Assembly: GCA_020445605.1 (NCBI GenBank)
Contig: JAGRGH010000037.1
Span: 44,354-108,353, forward strand
Direction of reading: 5' to 3'
Length of the DNA: 64,000 nt
DNA from: Chromatiales bacterium
Lineage (GTDB): Bacteria > Pseudomonadota > Gammaproteobacteria > JAGRGH01
Part shown: positions 40,845-48,970 of the stretch, in pieces
How positions within the stretch are numbered: the stretch's first letter is position 1
Layout of the letters: each line of letters starts with the position of its first letter
The notes under the pieces: generated by a model
The model's database searches: none
Seen by the model: the letters and a program-made list of their open reading frames with translations, nothing else
What the model was told of the DNA's origin: nothing
Program-made: the position numbers and the translations under genes

Positions 40845-43458
40845 ATCCGCTCCCGATTTCGCGGCCCTGTTTATGGCAGCGGCCGATCCGTTTTTTGTAC
40901 TCGACGGCACGGACATCCTCGCTGCGAACGCGGCTGCGCTGAAGCGGTTCGCCGCAGAGGAGGATAGTCTGGCCGGACGTTCGATCACCGACGTGCTCGA
41001 CTGGGACGAGGCGGCCGGCGTCTCAAACGGGGCGCGCGCGCTCGAATATGCGCTTGCCCGTGATGATGTCACCGCGCTGACCCTGCAACTGCGTGGGACT
41101 GGGTCCGGTGGTGTCGAGCGGGTGATCGCGAGTATCACCACGGCCCCGGCCGCCGGGCGGGCCTGCCGCCTGCTGAGTGTGCGCCTGGCGCGCAGCCTGC
41201 GACCGGACCAGGGGCTGCTCGAGCAGATCGCCCGCGGGGTGTCTGCGACGACGGGGCAGGCGTTTTTTCAGTCGCTGGTGGAGACCCTCGCCCAGGCGCT
41301 GGAGGCCGATGTCGCGTTCGTCGGCGAAGTCGACGGCAACGCCGTGCAGACCGTCGCGGTGCAGGTCGACGCTGCACAGGCCGAGAACTTTCGCTATGAA
41401 CTCGAGGGCACGCCGTGCGCCAACGTCATCGAGTCGCGGCCATGCTGTTATCCGGACCAGGTGGCCGCGCAGTTTCCCGCGGACGAAATGCTCGCGGATC
41501 TGGGCATCCGCGGCTATGCGGCCGAACCGCTCACCGGCGCCGATGGAACGGTGCTGGGCCTGATCGCGGTGCTGTACCGGCGCGAGATTCAGGCGCCGGA
41601 TCTGGCCATGTCGCTGCTCGCGATCTTCGCGCGCCGCGCGGCGGCCGAACTCGAACGCCGCCGCTATACCCGCGCGCTGGAGGCCGCCGAAGAACGCTAT
41701 CGCGCGTTCGTTGCCGCCAGCGGCGATGCAATCTGGCGCATGGATTTCGACCCGCCGATCGACACGCGCCTGCCGCCTGACGAGCAGGTCGATGCGATCT
41801 TTGCGCGTGGGCGCATTCGTGAGCACAACGATGCCTGCCTGAGCCTGCACGCACTCGGGTCGGATACGGATCTGTCGAAAATGACGCCCGCCATGCTGTT
41901 CGGCGATCACCAGGTGCGCGACCTCGTGCGAATCTGGATCGCCAACGCCTATCAGCAGCACGACTATCACTCGCAGGTCATCCGACGTGACGGCAGCGTG
42001 CGCTGGTTCGTGAGTTCGGCGCGAGGCACGATCCGCGATCTCCAGCTCACGCGGGCCTGGGGCGTCCAGCGCGATGCGACCGAACAGCGCGAGATCTTCG
42101 AGCAACTGCGGCACCAGTCCGAACACGATGCGCTGACCGGGCTCGCGAACCGGCAGCGTCTGCGCGAGCGTCTCGAACTGGCGGTGCTGTCGGCCCAGGC
42201 CAGCGGCGGCGGCGTTGCGCTGCTGTTGCTTGATCTCGATCGCTTCAAGGAGATCAACGACACCCTCGGACATCAGGCCGGCGACGAGCTGCTGGTTCAG
42301 ATCGGCCCGCGTCTCGAGGCCGTGGCCTCGCGATACTCGGGGCTCGTCGCCCGGCTGGGCGGTGATGAATTTGCGCTGCTGATCGAAGGCGTGGCGAACG
42401 ACGAGGAACTGCCCGCGCTCGCGCGCAATCTCGCGCGTGAGGTCCTGCGCGCCATGCGCCAGCCGCTGATGCTGCACGACAGCGGAGTCGAAGTCGGCCT
42501 GAGCATCGGTATCGCGCTGTACCCGCGCCATGCCGACGCTGCCGGTACCCTGCTGCGCTGTGCCGACGTGGCGATGTATCAGGCCAAGGGTGGCGTGCAG
42601 GGCTACGCGGTGTACCGCGCCGTGGCCGACCGGCATTCGCTGCGACGCCTGAGGTTGCTGGGGGATCTCGGCAACGGCATACGTGCCGGCCAGCTGGAAC
42701 TGCATTTCCAGCCCCAGCTGAGGCCGCACGACCAGTCCGTGCGGGCGCTCGAAGCGCTGGTTCGCTGGCGCCATCCGAAGTTTGGTCTGGTGCCCCCGGA
42801 CGAGTTCGTCGGGCTCGCCGAGGCCGGCAACCTGATCCGGCCGCTGACGCTGTGGGTGCTCGATCGCGCCGCGCAGGCCGCGGCATCGCTGGCGCGTCAG
42901 GGGGCGGCGATTCCGGTTTCGATCAATGTCTCCACGCGGATGCTGCTCGACGGCGGCTTTGCCGCGCAGCTGCGTGCCGCGCTGGAACGTCACGGGGTCG
43001 CGCCGGCGCAGCTCGAACTCGAGATCACCGAGAGCGCGCTGATTCACAACCAGCGTCAGGCACGCCAGTCCGTCGAACGGATCGCGCAGATGGGGCTGCC
43101 CATCGCGATCGACGATTTCGGCACCGGCTTCTCGTCGCTGGAGTTTCTGCGCGGGCTGCCGCTGGCGGCGCTGAAGATCGATCAGGCCTTTGTGTCGAAC
43201 CTGCCGGAGAGCGATCCGGACTGCGTGATCGTCGAGACCGTGACCGCGCTCGGTTCGGGGCTGGGACTGGAAGTCATCGCCGAAGGTGTGGAGACCGAGG
43301 CGCAGGCCGCCATGCTGACCGGCATCGGTTGTGACGCGCTGCAGGGTTATCTGATCGCGCGACCGGGTCCGCTGCGTTCGCTGGCGCCGTGGCTGGCGCA
43401 GCATCTCGGTTCAGGAGTCGCTGGCGAGCCGGCAGGAGACAGAGTCCGCAAATCGTAG
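40816..43458 (+). CDS. PAS-GAF-PAS-GGDEF-EAL cyclic-di-GMP signalling protein
   Basis: An 880-residue cytoplasmic regulator. Order: a PAS-like domain at about 10-125, a GAF-like domain at about 140-290, a second PAS at about 300-440, GGDEF at about 450-610 and EAL at about 625-875. The cyclase active site is RLGGDEFALL with GHQAGDELL upstream. The phosphodiesterase site is complete: EALVRWRHP, ELEITES, IDDFGTGFSSL, LKIDQAFV and VIAEGVETE. Both enzymatic halves look active, so net output depends on sensory input. I see no membrane segment. The GTG at 40816 starts within lspA; this overlap suggests coupling. Its 3' end overlaps the convergent folX gene by 48 bases. Confidence 0.93.
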   Translation: MSKTARRSTESAPDFAALFMAAADPFFVLDGTDILAANAAALKRFAAEEDSLAGRSITDVLDWDEAAGVSNGARALEYALARDDVTALTLQLRGTGSGGVERVIASITTAPAAGRACRLLSVRLARSLRPDQGLLEQIARGVSATTGQAFFQSLVETLAQALEADVAFVGEVDGNAVQTVAVQVDAAQAENFRYELEGTPCANVIESRPCCYPDQVAAQFPADEMLADLGIRGYAAEPLTGADGTVLGLIAVLYRREIQAPDLAMSLLAIFARRAAAELERRRYTRALEAAEERYRAFVAASGDAIWRMDFDPPIDTRLPPDEQVDAIFARGRIREHNDACLSLHALGSDTDLSKMTPAMLFGDHQVRDLVRIWIANAYQQHDYHSQVIRRDGSVRWFVSSARGTIRDLQLTRAWGVQRDATEQREIFEQLRHQSEHDALTGLANRQRLRERLELAVLSAQASGGGVALLLLDLDRFKEINDTLGHQAGDELLVQIGPRLEAVASRYSGLVARLGGDEFALLIEGVANDEELPALARNLAREVLRAMRQPLMLHDSGVEVGLSIGIALYPRHADAAGTLLRCADVAMYQAKGGVQGYAVYRAVADRHSLRRLRLLGDLGNGIRAGQLELHFQPQLRPHDQSVRALEALVRWRHPKFGLVPPDEFVGLAEAGNLIRPLTLWVLDRAAQAAASLARQGAAIPVSINVSTRMLLDGGFAAQLRAALERHGVAPAQLELEITESALIHNQRQARQSVERIAQMGLPIAIDDFGTGFSSLEFLRGLPLAALKIDQAFVSNLPESDPDCVIVETVTALGSGLGLEVIAEGVETEAQAAMLTGIGCDALQGYLIARPGPLRSLAPWLAQHLGSGVAGEPAGDRVRKS

Positions 43459-43764
43459 GGCGTGGGGTTTGTCGACCTCGACCTCGGCCCATTGCACGCG
43501 CGCAAACCCGGTGACGATCTCGAGCACGTCCGCGGTGAGCTTTTCCAGCAGTTCAAAGCGGCCGTCTTCGACATGATCGATGATGGCCTTGGTGATGTCT
43601 CGATAGTTGACCGCCGAATCCACTTCGTCGCGCGTGATGCCGGTGTCGGCCGCGTAGCGCAATGCCACGTTGATCACGACATCCTGCGGTTTGTCTAGTT
43701 CGTGCGGGCTGAAGCCGATCAGCGTGCGCAGCCGCAGGTTCTTGATGCGGATCGTTACGTTCAT
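43411..43764 (-). CDS. folX: Dihydroneopterin triphosphate 2'-epimerase (FolX)
   Basis: A 117-residue T-fold enzyme. The sequence matches FolX rather than Fol[19 protein letters not shown], then [34 protein letters not shown] and the end [15 protein letters not shown]. FolX epimerises dihydroneopterin triphosphate to the monapterin form, used for tetrahydromonapterin in gammaproteobacteria. It overlaps folE by 4 bases, giving a two-gene operon starting from GTP. No folM is visible here. The 48-base overlap with the GGDEF/EAL gene on the other strand is convergent. Confidence 0.93.
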   Translation of the reverse strand: MNVTIRIKNLRLRTLIGFSPHELDKPQDVVINVALRYAADTGITRDEVDSAVNYRDITKAIIDHVEDGRFELLEKLTADVLEIVTGFARVQWAEVEVDKPHALRFADSVSCRLASDS

Positions 43765-44321
43765 TCGTGCACGAGGGTCAGAAACTCCTGTCGCGTGCGC
43801 GGGTTGTCACGAAACGACCCGAGCATCATGGAGGTCTTCATCACGGAGTTCTGCTTTTCCACGCCGCGCATCATCATGCACAGGTGCTTGGCCTCGATGA
43901 TCACGCCCACGCCCGCGGCGTCGGTGATGGACATGACGGTCTCGGCGACCTGCTTGGTGAGGTTCTCCTGAATCTGCAGGCGGCGCGCGTACATGTCGAC
44001 CAGACGTGCGATCTTCGACAGCCCGATGACCTTGCCGCGCGGCAGATAGGCCACATGGGCCTTGCCGATAAAGGGCAGCATGTGATGCTCGCACAGCGAG
44101 TAGAGTTCGATGTCCTTGACCACGACCATCTCGTCGTTGCCGGAATCGAAGATCGCGCCGTTGACGACCTCATCGATGCTCTGATGGTAGCCGCGCGTCA
44201 GGAACTCCATCGCGCGTGCGGCGCGCTGTGGGGTCCTGGTCAGGCCATCCCGGGACAGGTCTTCGCCGATTCCAGAGATCAGTTCGGAATACAACTGGGC
44301 GAGGCGGTCTGGATCATTCAT
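43761..44321 (-). CDS. folE: GTP cyclohydrolase I
   Basis: A 186-residue enzyme that converts GTP to 7,8-dihydroneopterin triphosphate. The zinc ligands are in [15 protein letters not shown] and [28 protein letters not shown] and [16 protein letters not shown] are other family blocks. It heads the folE-folX operon. The pair points to monapterin rather than folate alone. A short GC-rich gap of 86 bases separates it from the divergent rsfS. Confidence 0.96.
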   Translation of the reverse strand: MNDPDRLAQLYSELISGIGEDLSRDGLTRTPQRAARAMEFLTRGYHQSIDEVVNGAIFDSGNDEMVVVKDIELYSLCEHHMLPFIGKAHVAYLPRGKVIGLSKIARLVDMYARRLQIQENLTKQVAETVMSITDAAGVGVIIEAKHLCMMMRGVEKQNSVMKTSMMLGSFRDNPRTRQEFLTLVHE

Positions 44322-44407
44322 CGGATGCGGGCCGGGCGGCGGCGCGTAGCGCGCGAGGGCAGGGATTATGCCATGACCACCCCCGGTGGCCGTGGTAAGC
44401 TCGACGG

Positions 44408-44782
44408 ATGAATGTCCCCCAGGCGCCGGACGCGGCGCTGCTCGATCTGGTCAATGCCGCACTTGCCGATCTCAAGGCCGTCGATGTGCGGGTGATCGAT
44501 GTGCGTGACCAGACCACGATGACCGACCACATGGTCATTGCCAGTGGCACCTCCGACCGGCATGTCCGGGCGCTGGCCGAGAATGTCGTCGTGGAGGCCA
44601 AGCACCGCGGGTTTCCGCCCATCGGGGTCGAGGGTGAATCCCATGGCGAGTGGGTGCTCGTCGATCTCGGCGACGTGATCGTCCACGTCATGCAGCCGCG
44701 TATCCGCGACTACTACAACCTCGAGCGCTTCTGGGCACCGTCGGAAGAAGCCGAGGAAAAGGCGCCCGCCACTTCGCATTGA
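44408..44782 (+). CDS. rsfS: Ribosomal silencing factor RsfS
   Basis: A 124-residue protein that binds ribosomal protein L14 and blocks 50S-30S joining in slow growth. Family motifs are [23 protein letters not shown] and [23 protein letters not shown], with DYYNLERFW near the end. In many relatives rsfS lies next to nadD and rlmH; here neither neighbour is present. Start is ATG 86 bases after the folE start on the other strand. Confidence 0.95.
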   Translation: MNVPQAPDAALLDLVNAALADLKAVDVRVIDVRDQTTMTDHMVIASGTSDRHVRALAENVVVEAKHRGFPPIGVEGESHGEWVLVDLGDVIVHVMQPRIRDYYNLERFWAPSEEAEEKAPATSH

Positions 44783-44858
44783 GGGGCTAGGCCGTCCCGG
44801 CCGGCCCGAGCGACGCTCCCCTTTGCCAGCGGAAACGCTGACCCGATCCGCGTCTCCG

Positions 44859-45446
44859 TCAGCGATGCCGGTGGTGCCGGTGATGATGGCCGTGGTGGTG
44901 GTAGGGCCACAGGAACGGATCGAAGGCCCAGAAATAGAACGGGTAGAACCCGTAGCCGACGCCAATGTGCACATCGACGTCCCGCGCGTAGTGGCGCGGT
45001 TCCTCCGGCCACAGGTAATGGCGGCTGGCGATCAGCACCGGGTATGCGTAGCTGTGTTCACCGACCTGCCCGTGCTCGATCTGCGAGAACGCGCCGATCA
45101 GGGTCAAATCGCGGCCGGGCCGGTATACGGCCGGGTCCAGAAAGCCGTCGACGTAGGCCACGAAACGGCCTTCCCCCGCGCTGTCCGGCACCGGCTCGCC
45201 CGTTTCGTGCAGCGGCAATGCGAGCACCTCGAAACGGGTGCGTGTGGCCAGGGTTTCGACCCCGAGAATCTCGCCGCCCCAGCGCGCGGCACGCCCGGCG
45301 AAGCGTTCCGGCGCGGCCCGCGCCGCGGCCAGTTCGAGCGCATCGGTCGGCGTCTCGCCCAGTTCCGGCGGGGCGGTGGCACAGCCGCCCACAAGCGCGA
45401 GCAGGGCGGGCGCGAACACTCGGAGCAGGCTGGATCGGCAGCGCAT
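44859..45446 (-). CDS. Slp family outer-membrane lipoprotein
   Basis: A 195-residue lipoprotein: signal peptide with lipobox VGGC (Cys at about 22). The mature domain has RWGGEILGVETLATRTRFEV, GRFVAYVDGFLDPAVYRPGRDLTLIG and EHSYAYPVLIASRHYLWP, all typical of Slp, an outer-membrane lipoprotein induced by starvation or carbon limitation in E. coli. The C-terminus is unusual: aromatic residues then a His-rich tail (HHHGHHHRHHRHR), which could bind metal. The ATG at 45446 is chosen because it gives the signal peptide; the longer frame is chance. Confidence 0.88.
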   Translation of the reverse strand: MRCRSSLLRVFAPALLALVGGCATAPPELGETPTDALELAAARAAPERFAGRAARWGGEILGVETLATRTRFEVLALPLHETGEPVPDSAGEGRFVAYVDGFLDPAVYRPGRDLTLIGAFSQIEHGQVGEHSYAYPVLIASRHYLWPEEPRHYARDVDVHIGVGYGFYPFYFWAFDPFLWPYHHHGHHHRHHRHR

Positions 45447-45521
45447 GAACCCTTCGACCGCTCGTAAACTCGGGGTGTTCCGCCATAATGACGCGCGAAT
45501 GACCTTCCACTTGGAGCAAAC

Positions 45522-45806
45522 ATGGCCTCGAATGCGGACGAACTGACTGTGAACTGGGAGGAGAACGGCCGCCAGGTCGTGCGCGAGCTCGACAAGCGCA
45601 TCCTGTCCAAGGGTGCGTGGGCAACGGTGATCTTTCGTTACAGCGACTGGGACGGACGCCGTGACGACTGGGGTCCGGAGAAATTCACGATCCGTCGCTA
45701 CCAGAAGCGCAATGGCGAGTACCGCCAGCAGTCGAAGTTCAACATCTCCAGCCGCGACCAGGCGCAGTCCATCATCGAGGCCCTGCAGGGCTGGCTGAAG
45801 GAATGA
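45522..45806 (+). CDS. Small conserved protein, PC4/YdbC-like pattern
   Basis: A 94-residue cytoplasmic protein. The central part (ATVIFRYSDWDGRRDDWGPE, KFTIRRYQKRNGEYRQQSKF, then SRDQAQSIIEALQGWL) has a beta-strand-rich stretch followed by a helix, like PC4-type single-stranded-nucleic-acid-binding proteins. I offer this only as a fold suggestion. A CATAAT box is found about 40 bases upstream. Its stop overlaps the start of the next gene by 4 bases (ATGA), so the two are coupled. Confidence 0.8.
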   Translation: MASNADELTVNWEENGRQVVRELDKRILSKGAWATVIFRYSDWDGRRDDWGPEKFTIRRYQKRNGEYRQQSKFNISSRDQAQSIIEALQGWLKE

Positions 45807-46801
45807 CCGGAACCGCTGCGCGGCTGTGGTCCTGGCTCGGGGCCGGGCTCGACACCACGCGGCCGCTGGAAAAGTTCGTCGCCGCGCTTGGCGGGGCGGT
45901 CGCGATCCTCGCCGTCTGGTGGATGGCCGACCGCTTCGCGCACCCGGCGTCCGCGCCGCTGCTGGTGGCCTCGATCGGGGCGTCCGCGGTGCTGCTGTTC
46001 GCCGTTCCGCACGGGCCGCTGTCGCAGCCCTGGCCGCTGGTCGGCGGGCACCTGGTTTCGGCGCTGGCCGGTGTGACCGCGGCTCGACTCGTCGCGGAGC
46101 CGACGCTTGCTGCGGCACTGGCCGTGGGCGTGGCGATCGGCGCGATGTATGTGCTGCGCTGCATCCACCCGCCCGGCGGCGCGACCGCGCTGTATGCCGT
46201 GATCGGCGGACCGGGTGTGCACGGTCTCGGGTACGGATACGTGATCGATCCGGTGCTCGCGAACGTTGGCGTGATCCTGTTGATCGCCGTGGCGTTCAAC
46301 TATCCGTTTCGCTGGCGGCGCTATCCGGCGCGCTGGGCGCGCAGCGTTGACGCGGAAACGCAGGTGGTCCAGGCGCCGCTGGATATCGATGCGGGCGACC
46401 TGCGATGGGCGCTGGAACGCGCGGGATCGTTCGTGGATATCGACGTGAACGATCTCGTCGACATCTATCGCGATGCGCGTGCCCATGCCCGCCAGAGTCA
46501 GGTCGATCCGGTTCATGTATTGCCCGGGCGCTATTTCTCCAATGGCGACTACGGTGAGCAGTGGGCCGTGCGCCAGGTCATGGGCGACGCTGGCGATGCA
46601 CCGCCGGTGGGTGAAGACCTCGTGATCTACCGTGTCGTTGCGGGCCTGGGTCGTCGGCGTACCGGCACCTGTTCGCGCGCGGAGTTCGCGGCCTGGGCAC
46701 GGCATCGCGTGTATCTGGACGAAAACACCTGGCGCCGCATGGCCCCCGATACGGCAGATACCGCGGCGACCGAGCGCGCCGGGTCGATCAGTCGCCCCTA
46801 A
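45803..46801 (+). CDS. HPP family membrane protein with soluble C-terminal domain
   Basis: A 332-residue protein. Residues 20-175 have five hydrophobic stretches with the name-giving HPP in YVLRCIHPPGGATALYAVIG and the preceding ASIGASAVLLFAVPHGPLSQP. HPP proteins are integral membrane proteins, some linked to nitrite or metal transport. The C-terminal 150 residues are hydrophilic (SFVDIDVNDLVDIYRDARAH) where other HPP proteins carry CBS domains, but I cannot see clear CBS motifs. The stop codon is followed at the next base by repeat copy B. Confidence 0.88.
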   Translation: MTGTAARLWSWLGAGLDTTRPLEKFVAALGGAVAILAVWWMADRFAHPASAPLLVASIGASAVLLFAVPHGPLSQPWPLVGGHLVSALAGVTAARLVAEPTLAAALAVGVAIGAMYVLRCIHPPGGATALYAVIGGPGVHGLGYGYVIDPVLANVGVILLIAVAFNYPFRWRRYPARWARSVDAETQVVQAPLDIDAGDLRWALERAGSFVDIDVNDLVDIYRDARAHARQSQVDPVHVLPGRYFSNGDYGEQWAVRQVMGDAGDAPPVGEDLVIYRVVAGLGRRRTGTCSRAEFAAWARHRVYLDENTWRRMAPDTADTAATERAGSISRP

Positions 46802-46931
46802 CTCGAGACCGGGACGTCTCGCCCGAAAATCGAAGATGCAAGTGTTTGATTTTCGTGAGCAACCGAAGACCACGCTTTTCGGTTGCAACGTTGAAAAGGC
46901 CATGGATGGGCCTTTTTCAACAACTTGGTAG
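46802..46931 (+). repeat. Multi-hairpin repeat, copy B (5' truncated)
   Basis: It begins at the first base after the HPP gene stop, with H2 (CTCGAGAC...GTCTCG), H3, H4 (GCAACCGAAGA...TTTTCGGTTGC) and H5 (GTTGAAAAGGCC-ATGGAT-GGGCCTTTTTCAAC). H1 is missing. Loops match copies A and C. H5 reads like an intrinsic terminator for the HPP gene. Confidence 0.88.
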
Positions 46932-47086
46932 TGCAGGGTTGTGCGCCGATGTTTCCGGAAATGGCTCGCGTCAGCGGGGCATCCCGATGGACCGCAGCCA
47001 GTAGGGTGCGTACGGTGCACCGTTTAGCCAGGGGCATGCAGCCATTTCAGGAAATCTGCCCCCGTACCCGACAGGAGGGTCATCGC

Positions 47087-47491
47087 ATGTCACATCGAAA
47101 ACTGTCAGCCTTGGTGGTTCCGTTCGCGTTGTCGACGGCGTTGGCCGGTGCGGAACCGGACCCGGCGCCAACGGAACCGCCGGCCGCACACTCCGGCGCG
47201 GTCGGAACCGAGGTCACAGCCAGTGGAGTTCGATTCAGAACCGAGGGGTTCGGTGGCGCGCTGTGCTGGATTTTGGTGAAAAACACCACCGGCAAGAGCG
47301 CCTACATCACCTGTGCGCGTACCGACGGCGGCACGTTCAACGACAACTACTGCGCGCAATGGGTGCAGACCTATGCGCCGCAGATCAGTCAGGAGATTGC
47401 CGACCGACTCGACGTGGGGTTCGAAAATGGCGAAGAGGTCTACGCCAATCCTAACGGGAATGGCAACGTGAAGATGTATCTGGCGAAGTAG
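47087..47491 (+). CDS. Small secreted protein of unknown function
   Basis: A 134-residue protein with a signal peptide (cleavage near ALAGAEP-D) and a short Pro/Ala-rich stretch. I do not recognise it. The mature core has CWILVKNTTGKSAYITCART and FNDNYCAQWVQTYAPQISQE, so three cysteines, and ends ANPNGNGNVKMYLAK. AGGAGGGT at 47073-47080 is a strong ribosome site for the ATG at 47087. The gene is an orphan between repeat copies B and D, with no neighbour in a shared unit, so it may be a mobile or recently acquired passenger. Confidence 0.75.
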   Translation: MSHRKLSALVVPFALSTALAGAEPDPAPTEPPAAHSGAVGTEVTASGVRFRTEGFGGALCWILVKNTTGKSAYITCARTDGGTFNDNYCAQWVQTYAPQISQEIADRLDVGFENGEEVYANPNGNGNVKMYLAK

Positions 47492-47624
47492 TGACCAGGG
47501 AGGCGTCCGGTCAACCGCTCATTTGCGTTGAACCGCCAAGGCGCCAAGCACGCCAAGGGGTTTTGTAGGGGGCGCACTGCGCGGCGTGGGCGTCAAACGG
47601 TTCTTTGATTGAACCCCAGCTTGG

Positions 47625-47659
47625 CAGGCTGTTGAAATTCACTTTTCAACAACCTGTTA
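47625..47659 (+). repeat. Solo H1 hairpin of the repeat family
   Basis: CAGGCTGTTGAAA then TTTTCAACAACCTGTTA forms a single hairpin made of both ends of the A/C-type repeat with the interior absent. It sits immediately before copy D. It looks like a minimal unit left by internal deletion, or the target into which copy D inserted. Confidence 0.7.
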
Positions 47660-47814
47660 GGGAAACTCTGATCAATTCAGAGTTTCCCGTGGCACAGGGA
47701 CGTGCCACCATTTTCAATGTGCGTAAGCCATTGAAAATGTACGATAACGAAATACCGCGCTTTTTCGTTTTCGTCGCTCTGTTAATCCAGGATGGATTAA
47801 TCAGAGCTTCCTTA
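47658..47814 (+). repeat. Multi-hairpin repeat, copy D (second subfamily)
   Basis: Same architecture as copies A-C but with other stems. H1 is GGGAAACTCTGA/TCAGAGTTTCCC (12 bp, perfect), H2 is GTGGCAC-AGGGAC-GTGCCAC, H3 is CATTTTCAAT/ATTGAAAATG, H4 is AACGAAA around TACCGCGCTT, and H5 is GCTCTGTTAATCC/GGATTAATCAGAGC around AGGAT. The H2 and H4 loops are identical to those of copies A-C. Here it is not next to a stop codon; the region from 47492 to 47927 has no gene. Confidence 0.85.
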
Positions 47815-47882
47815 GTAGGGTGCGCATCGCGCACCATGAGGATATTTCCCGCGCTTCTATTGGTGCGCAGTGCGCACCGTAC
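47815..47882. repeat. Compound palindrome GTAGGGTGCGC...GCGCACCGTAC
   Basis: The left arm (47815-47835) is itself a small hairpin (GGTGCG-CATCG-CGCACC), and the right arm (47862-47882) is a near-perfect palindrome. The two arms are also inverted copies of each other. This looks like a REP-like or MITE-like intergenic sequence directly abutting copy D. Confidence 0.6.
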
Positions 47883-47927
47883 AGAGGCGGGGTCTATGCG
47901 TGCCGCGCCCGCGATGGAATCGCGGCA

Positions 47928-48527
47928 TCAAACATCCAGCATCAGCTTGCGCGGCTTGCGCATGCCGGCGATCTTGCAGGCGACCTGTCCATAGCCCCTC
48001 GGGAACAGCGCGTACAGATACCTGCGCGTCGCGCGTTCCGGCCCCCAGTTTTCGGCGAGATGTTTGAGCAGCGTGCGGGCTTCGGGCACGGAGTCGTTGC
48101 GCTCGAAGTGTTCACGGATGTAGGCGATGATCTCGCGATGTTCCTGCGTCAGCGGCTGATCCGCCTCGGCCGCGATTTCATCGGCGAGTTCCGGATACCA
48201 GTCGTGGACATCGAGCAGGAAACCTTCCTCGTCGCGCTCGATTTCCGAAAGACGGCGGCGGTGGTTCTGGTCTGACCCGGCCGGTTTCCGCGCTAGGCTC
48301 GCCGGCCCGTCCCCGGTGTGCTCAGGCAGATCACAGGGAACCTCGTACACGGCCATGATCTCGCGCAGTTCGGCGAGCACGACGCTGCGCTGTTCCGCGG
48401 CGAGGCCGCTGGTTTCAGCCAGAGGATCACCGCGCTCCAGCCGTTCGATGATCTGGTTCACGCGCGAGCAGCCCAGCGCGCAGATCGTCTCGACCGCGTG
48501 CAGGACATCGGGATCCCTGCTCATCAT
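47928..48527 (-). CDS. TusE/DsrC-like protein with extra N-terminal domain and a single C-terminal Cys
   Basis: A 199-residue cytoplasmic protein. The C-terminal 105 residues follow the DsrC/TusE pattern (DEEGFLLDVHDWYPELADEI, LTQEHREIIAYIREHF, TRRYLYALFPRGYGQVACKI). The arm cysteine in QVACKIAGM is present, but the last-but-one cysteine of DsrC is replaced: the protein ends RKPRKLMLDV. So it cannot form the DsrC trisulfide. A 75-residue N-terminal part (TICALGCSRVNQIIERLERG, then VVLAELREIMAVYEVPCD) is a separate helical domain. Role is likely regulatory or in sulfur relay rather than catalytic. The ATG at 48527 overlaps the thioesterase stop. Confidence 0.82.
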   Translation of the reverse strand: MMSRDPDVLHAVETICALGCSRVNQIIERLERGDPLAETSGLAAEQRSVVLAELREIMAVYEVPCDLPEHTGDGPASLARKPAGSDQNHRRRLSEIERDEEGFLLDVHDWYPELADEIAAEADQPLTQEHREIIAYIREHFERNDSVPEARTLLKHLAENWGPERATRRYLYALFPRGYGQVACKIAGMRKPRKLMLDV

Positions 48528-48970
48528 GCGCGGTTGCCCTCGAGCAATGCGCGCAGACTTGCGGGCAATGGCTCGGGTTTCACGGCCTCGTAGTCCATCC
48601 ATACGACGGTTGCGTGACCGATGGCGAAGATGCGCGCGGGGTCCTCGCGTCCGGCGAGCCGGTGCCAGACATGGAAACTGGTGCGCCCGACCTGCGCGGT
48701 GAACAGATCGACGGCGGTCGACGCCGGGTACGTCAGTGCCTCGATGTAGTCGCAGGAGGCGCTCACGATGATGGGGCCGTAGTGGCCATACCCGGTCAGT
48801 GATTCGGCGAGTCCGTTGGTTTGAAACCAGCCCGCGCGGGCCTGTTCGAAATAGCGGAAATAGGCGACGTTGTTGACGTGACGAAATGCGTCCATGTCGC
48901 CCCAGCGCACCTCGATCGGTTCGCGGTGCAGCAGGATGGCGTCGGCCGGAATGGTGATGCGGTCGGTCAT
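48524..48970 (-). CDS. Acyl-CoA thioesterase, 4HBT hotdog-fold (YbgC-like)
   Basis: A 148-residue hotdog enzyme. The family signature is RWGDMDAFRHVNNVAYFRYFEQARAGWF with the catalytic Asp in GDMDAFRHVNN. Members hydrolyse short-chain acyl-CoA or act in aromatic degradation; the substrate here is unknown. It overlaps the permease gene by 4 bases on the 5' side and the DsrC-like gene on the 3' side, so all are in one minus-strand operon with the ABC exporter. Confidence 0.88.
   Translation of the reverse strand: MTDRITIPADAILLHREPIEVRWGDMDAFRHVNNVAYFRYFEQARAGWFQTNGLAESLTGYGHYGPIIVSASCDYIEALTYPASTAVDLFTAQVGRTSFHVWHRLAGREDPARIFAIGHATVVWMDYEAVKPEPLPASLRALLEGNRA

Noticed and set aside
41023..43404. 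793-codon minus-strand frame opposite the GGDEF/EAL gene
   Set aside because: Antisense shadow; all GGDEF and EAL motifs are on the plus strand.
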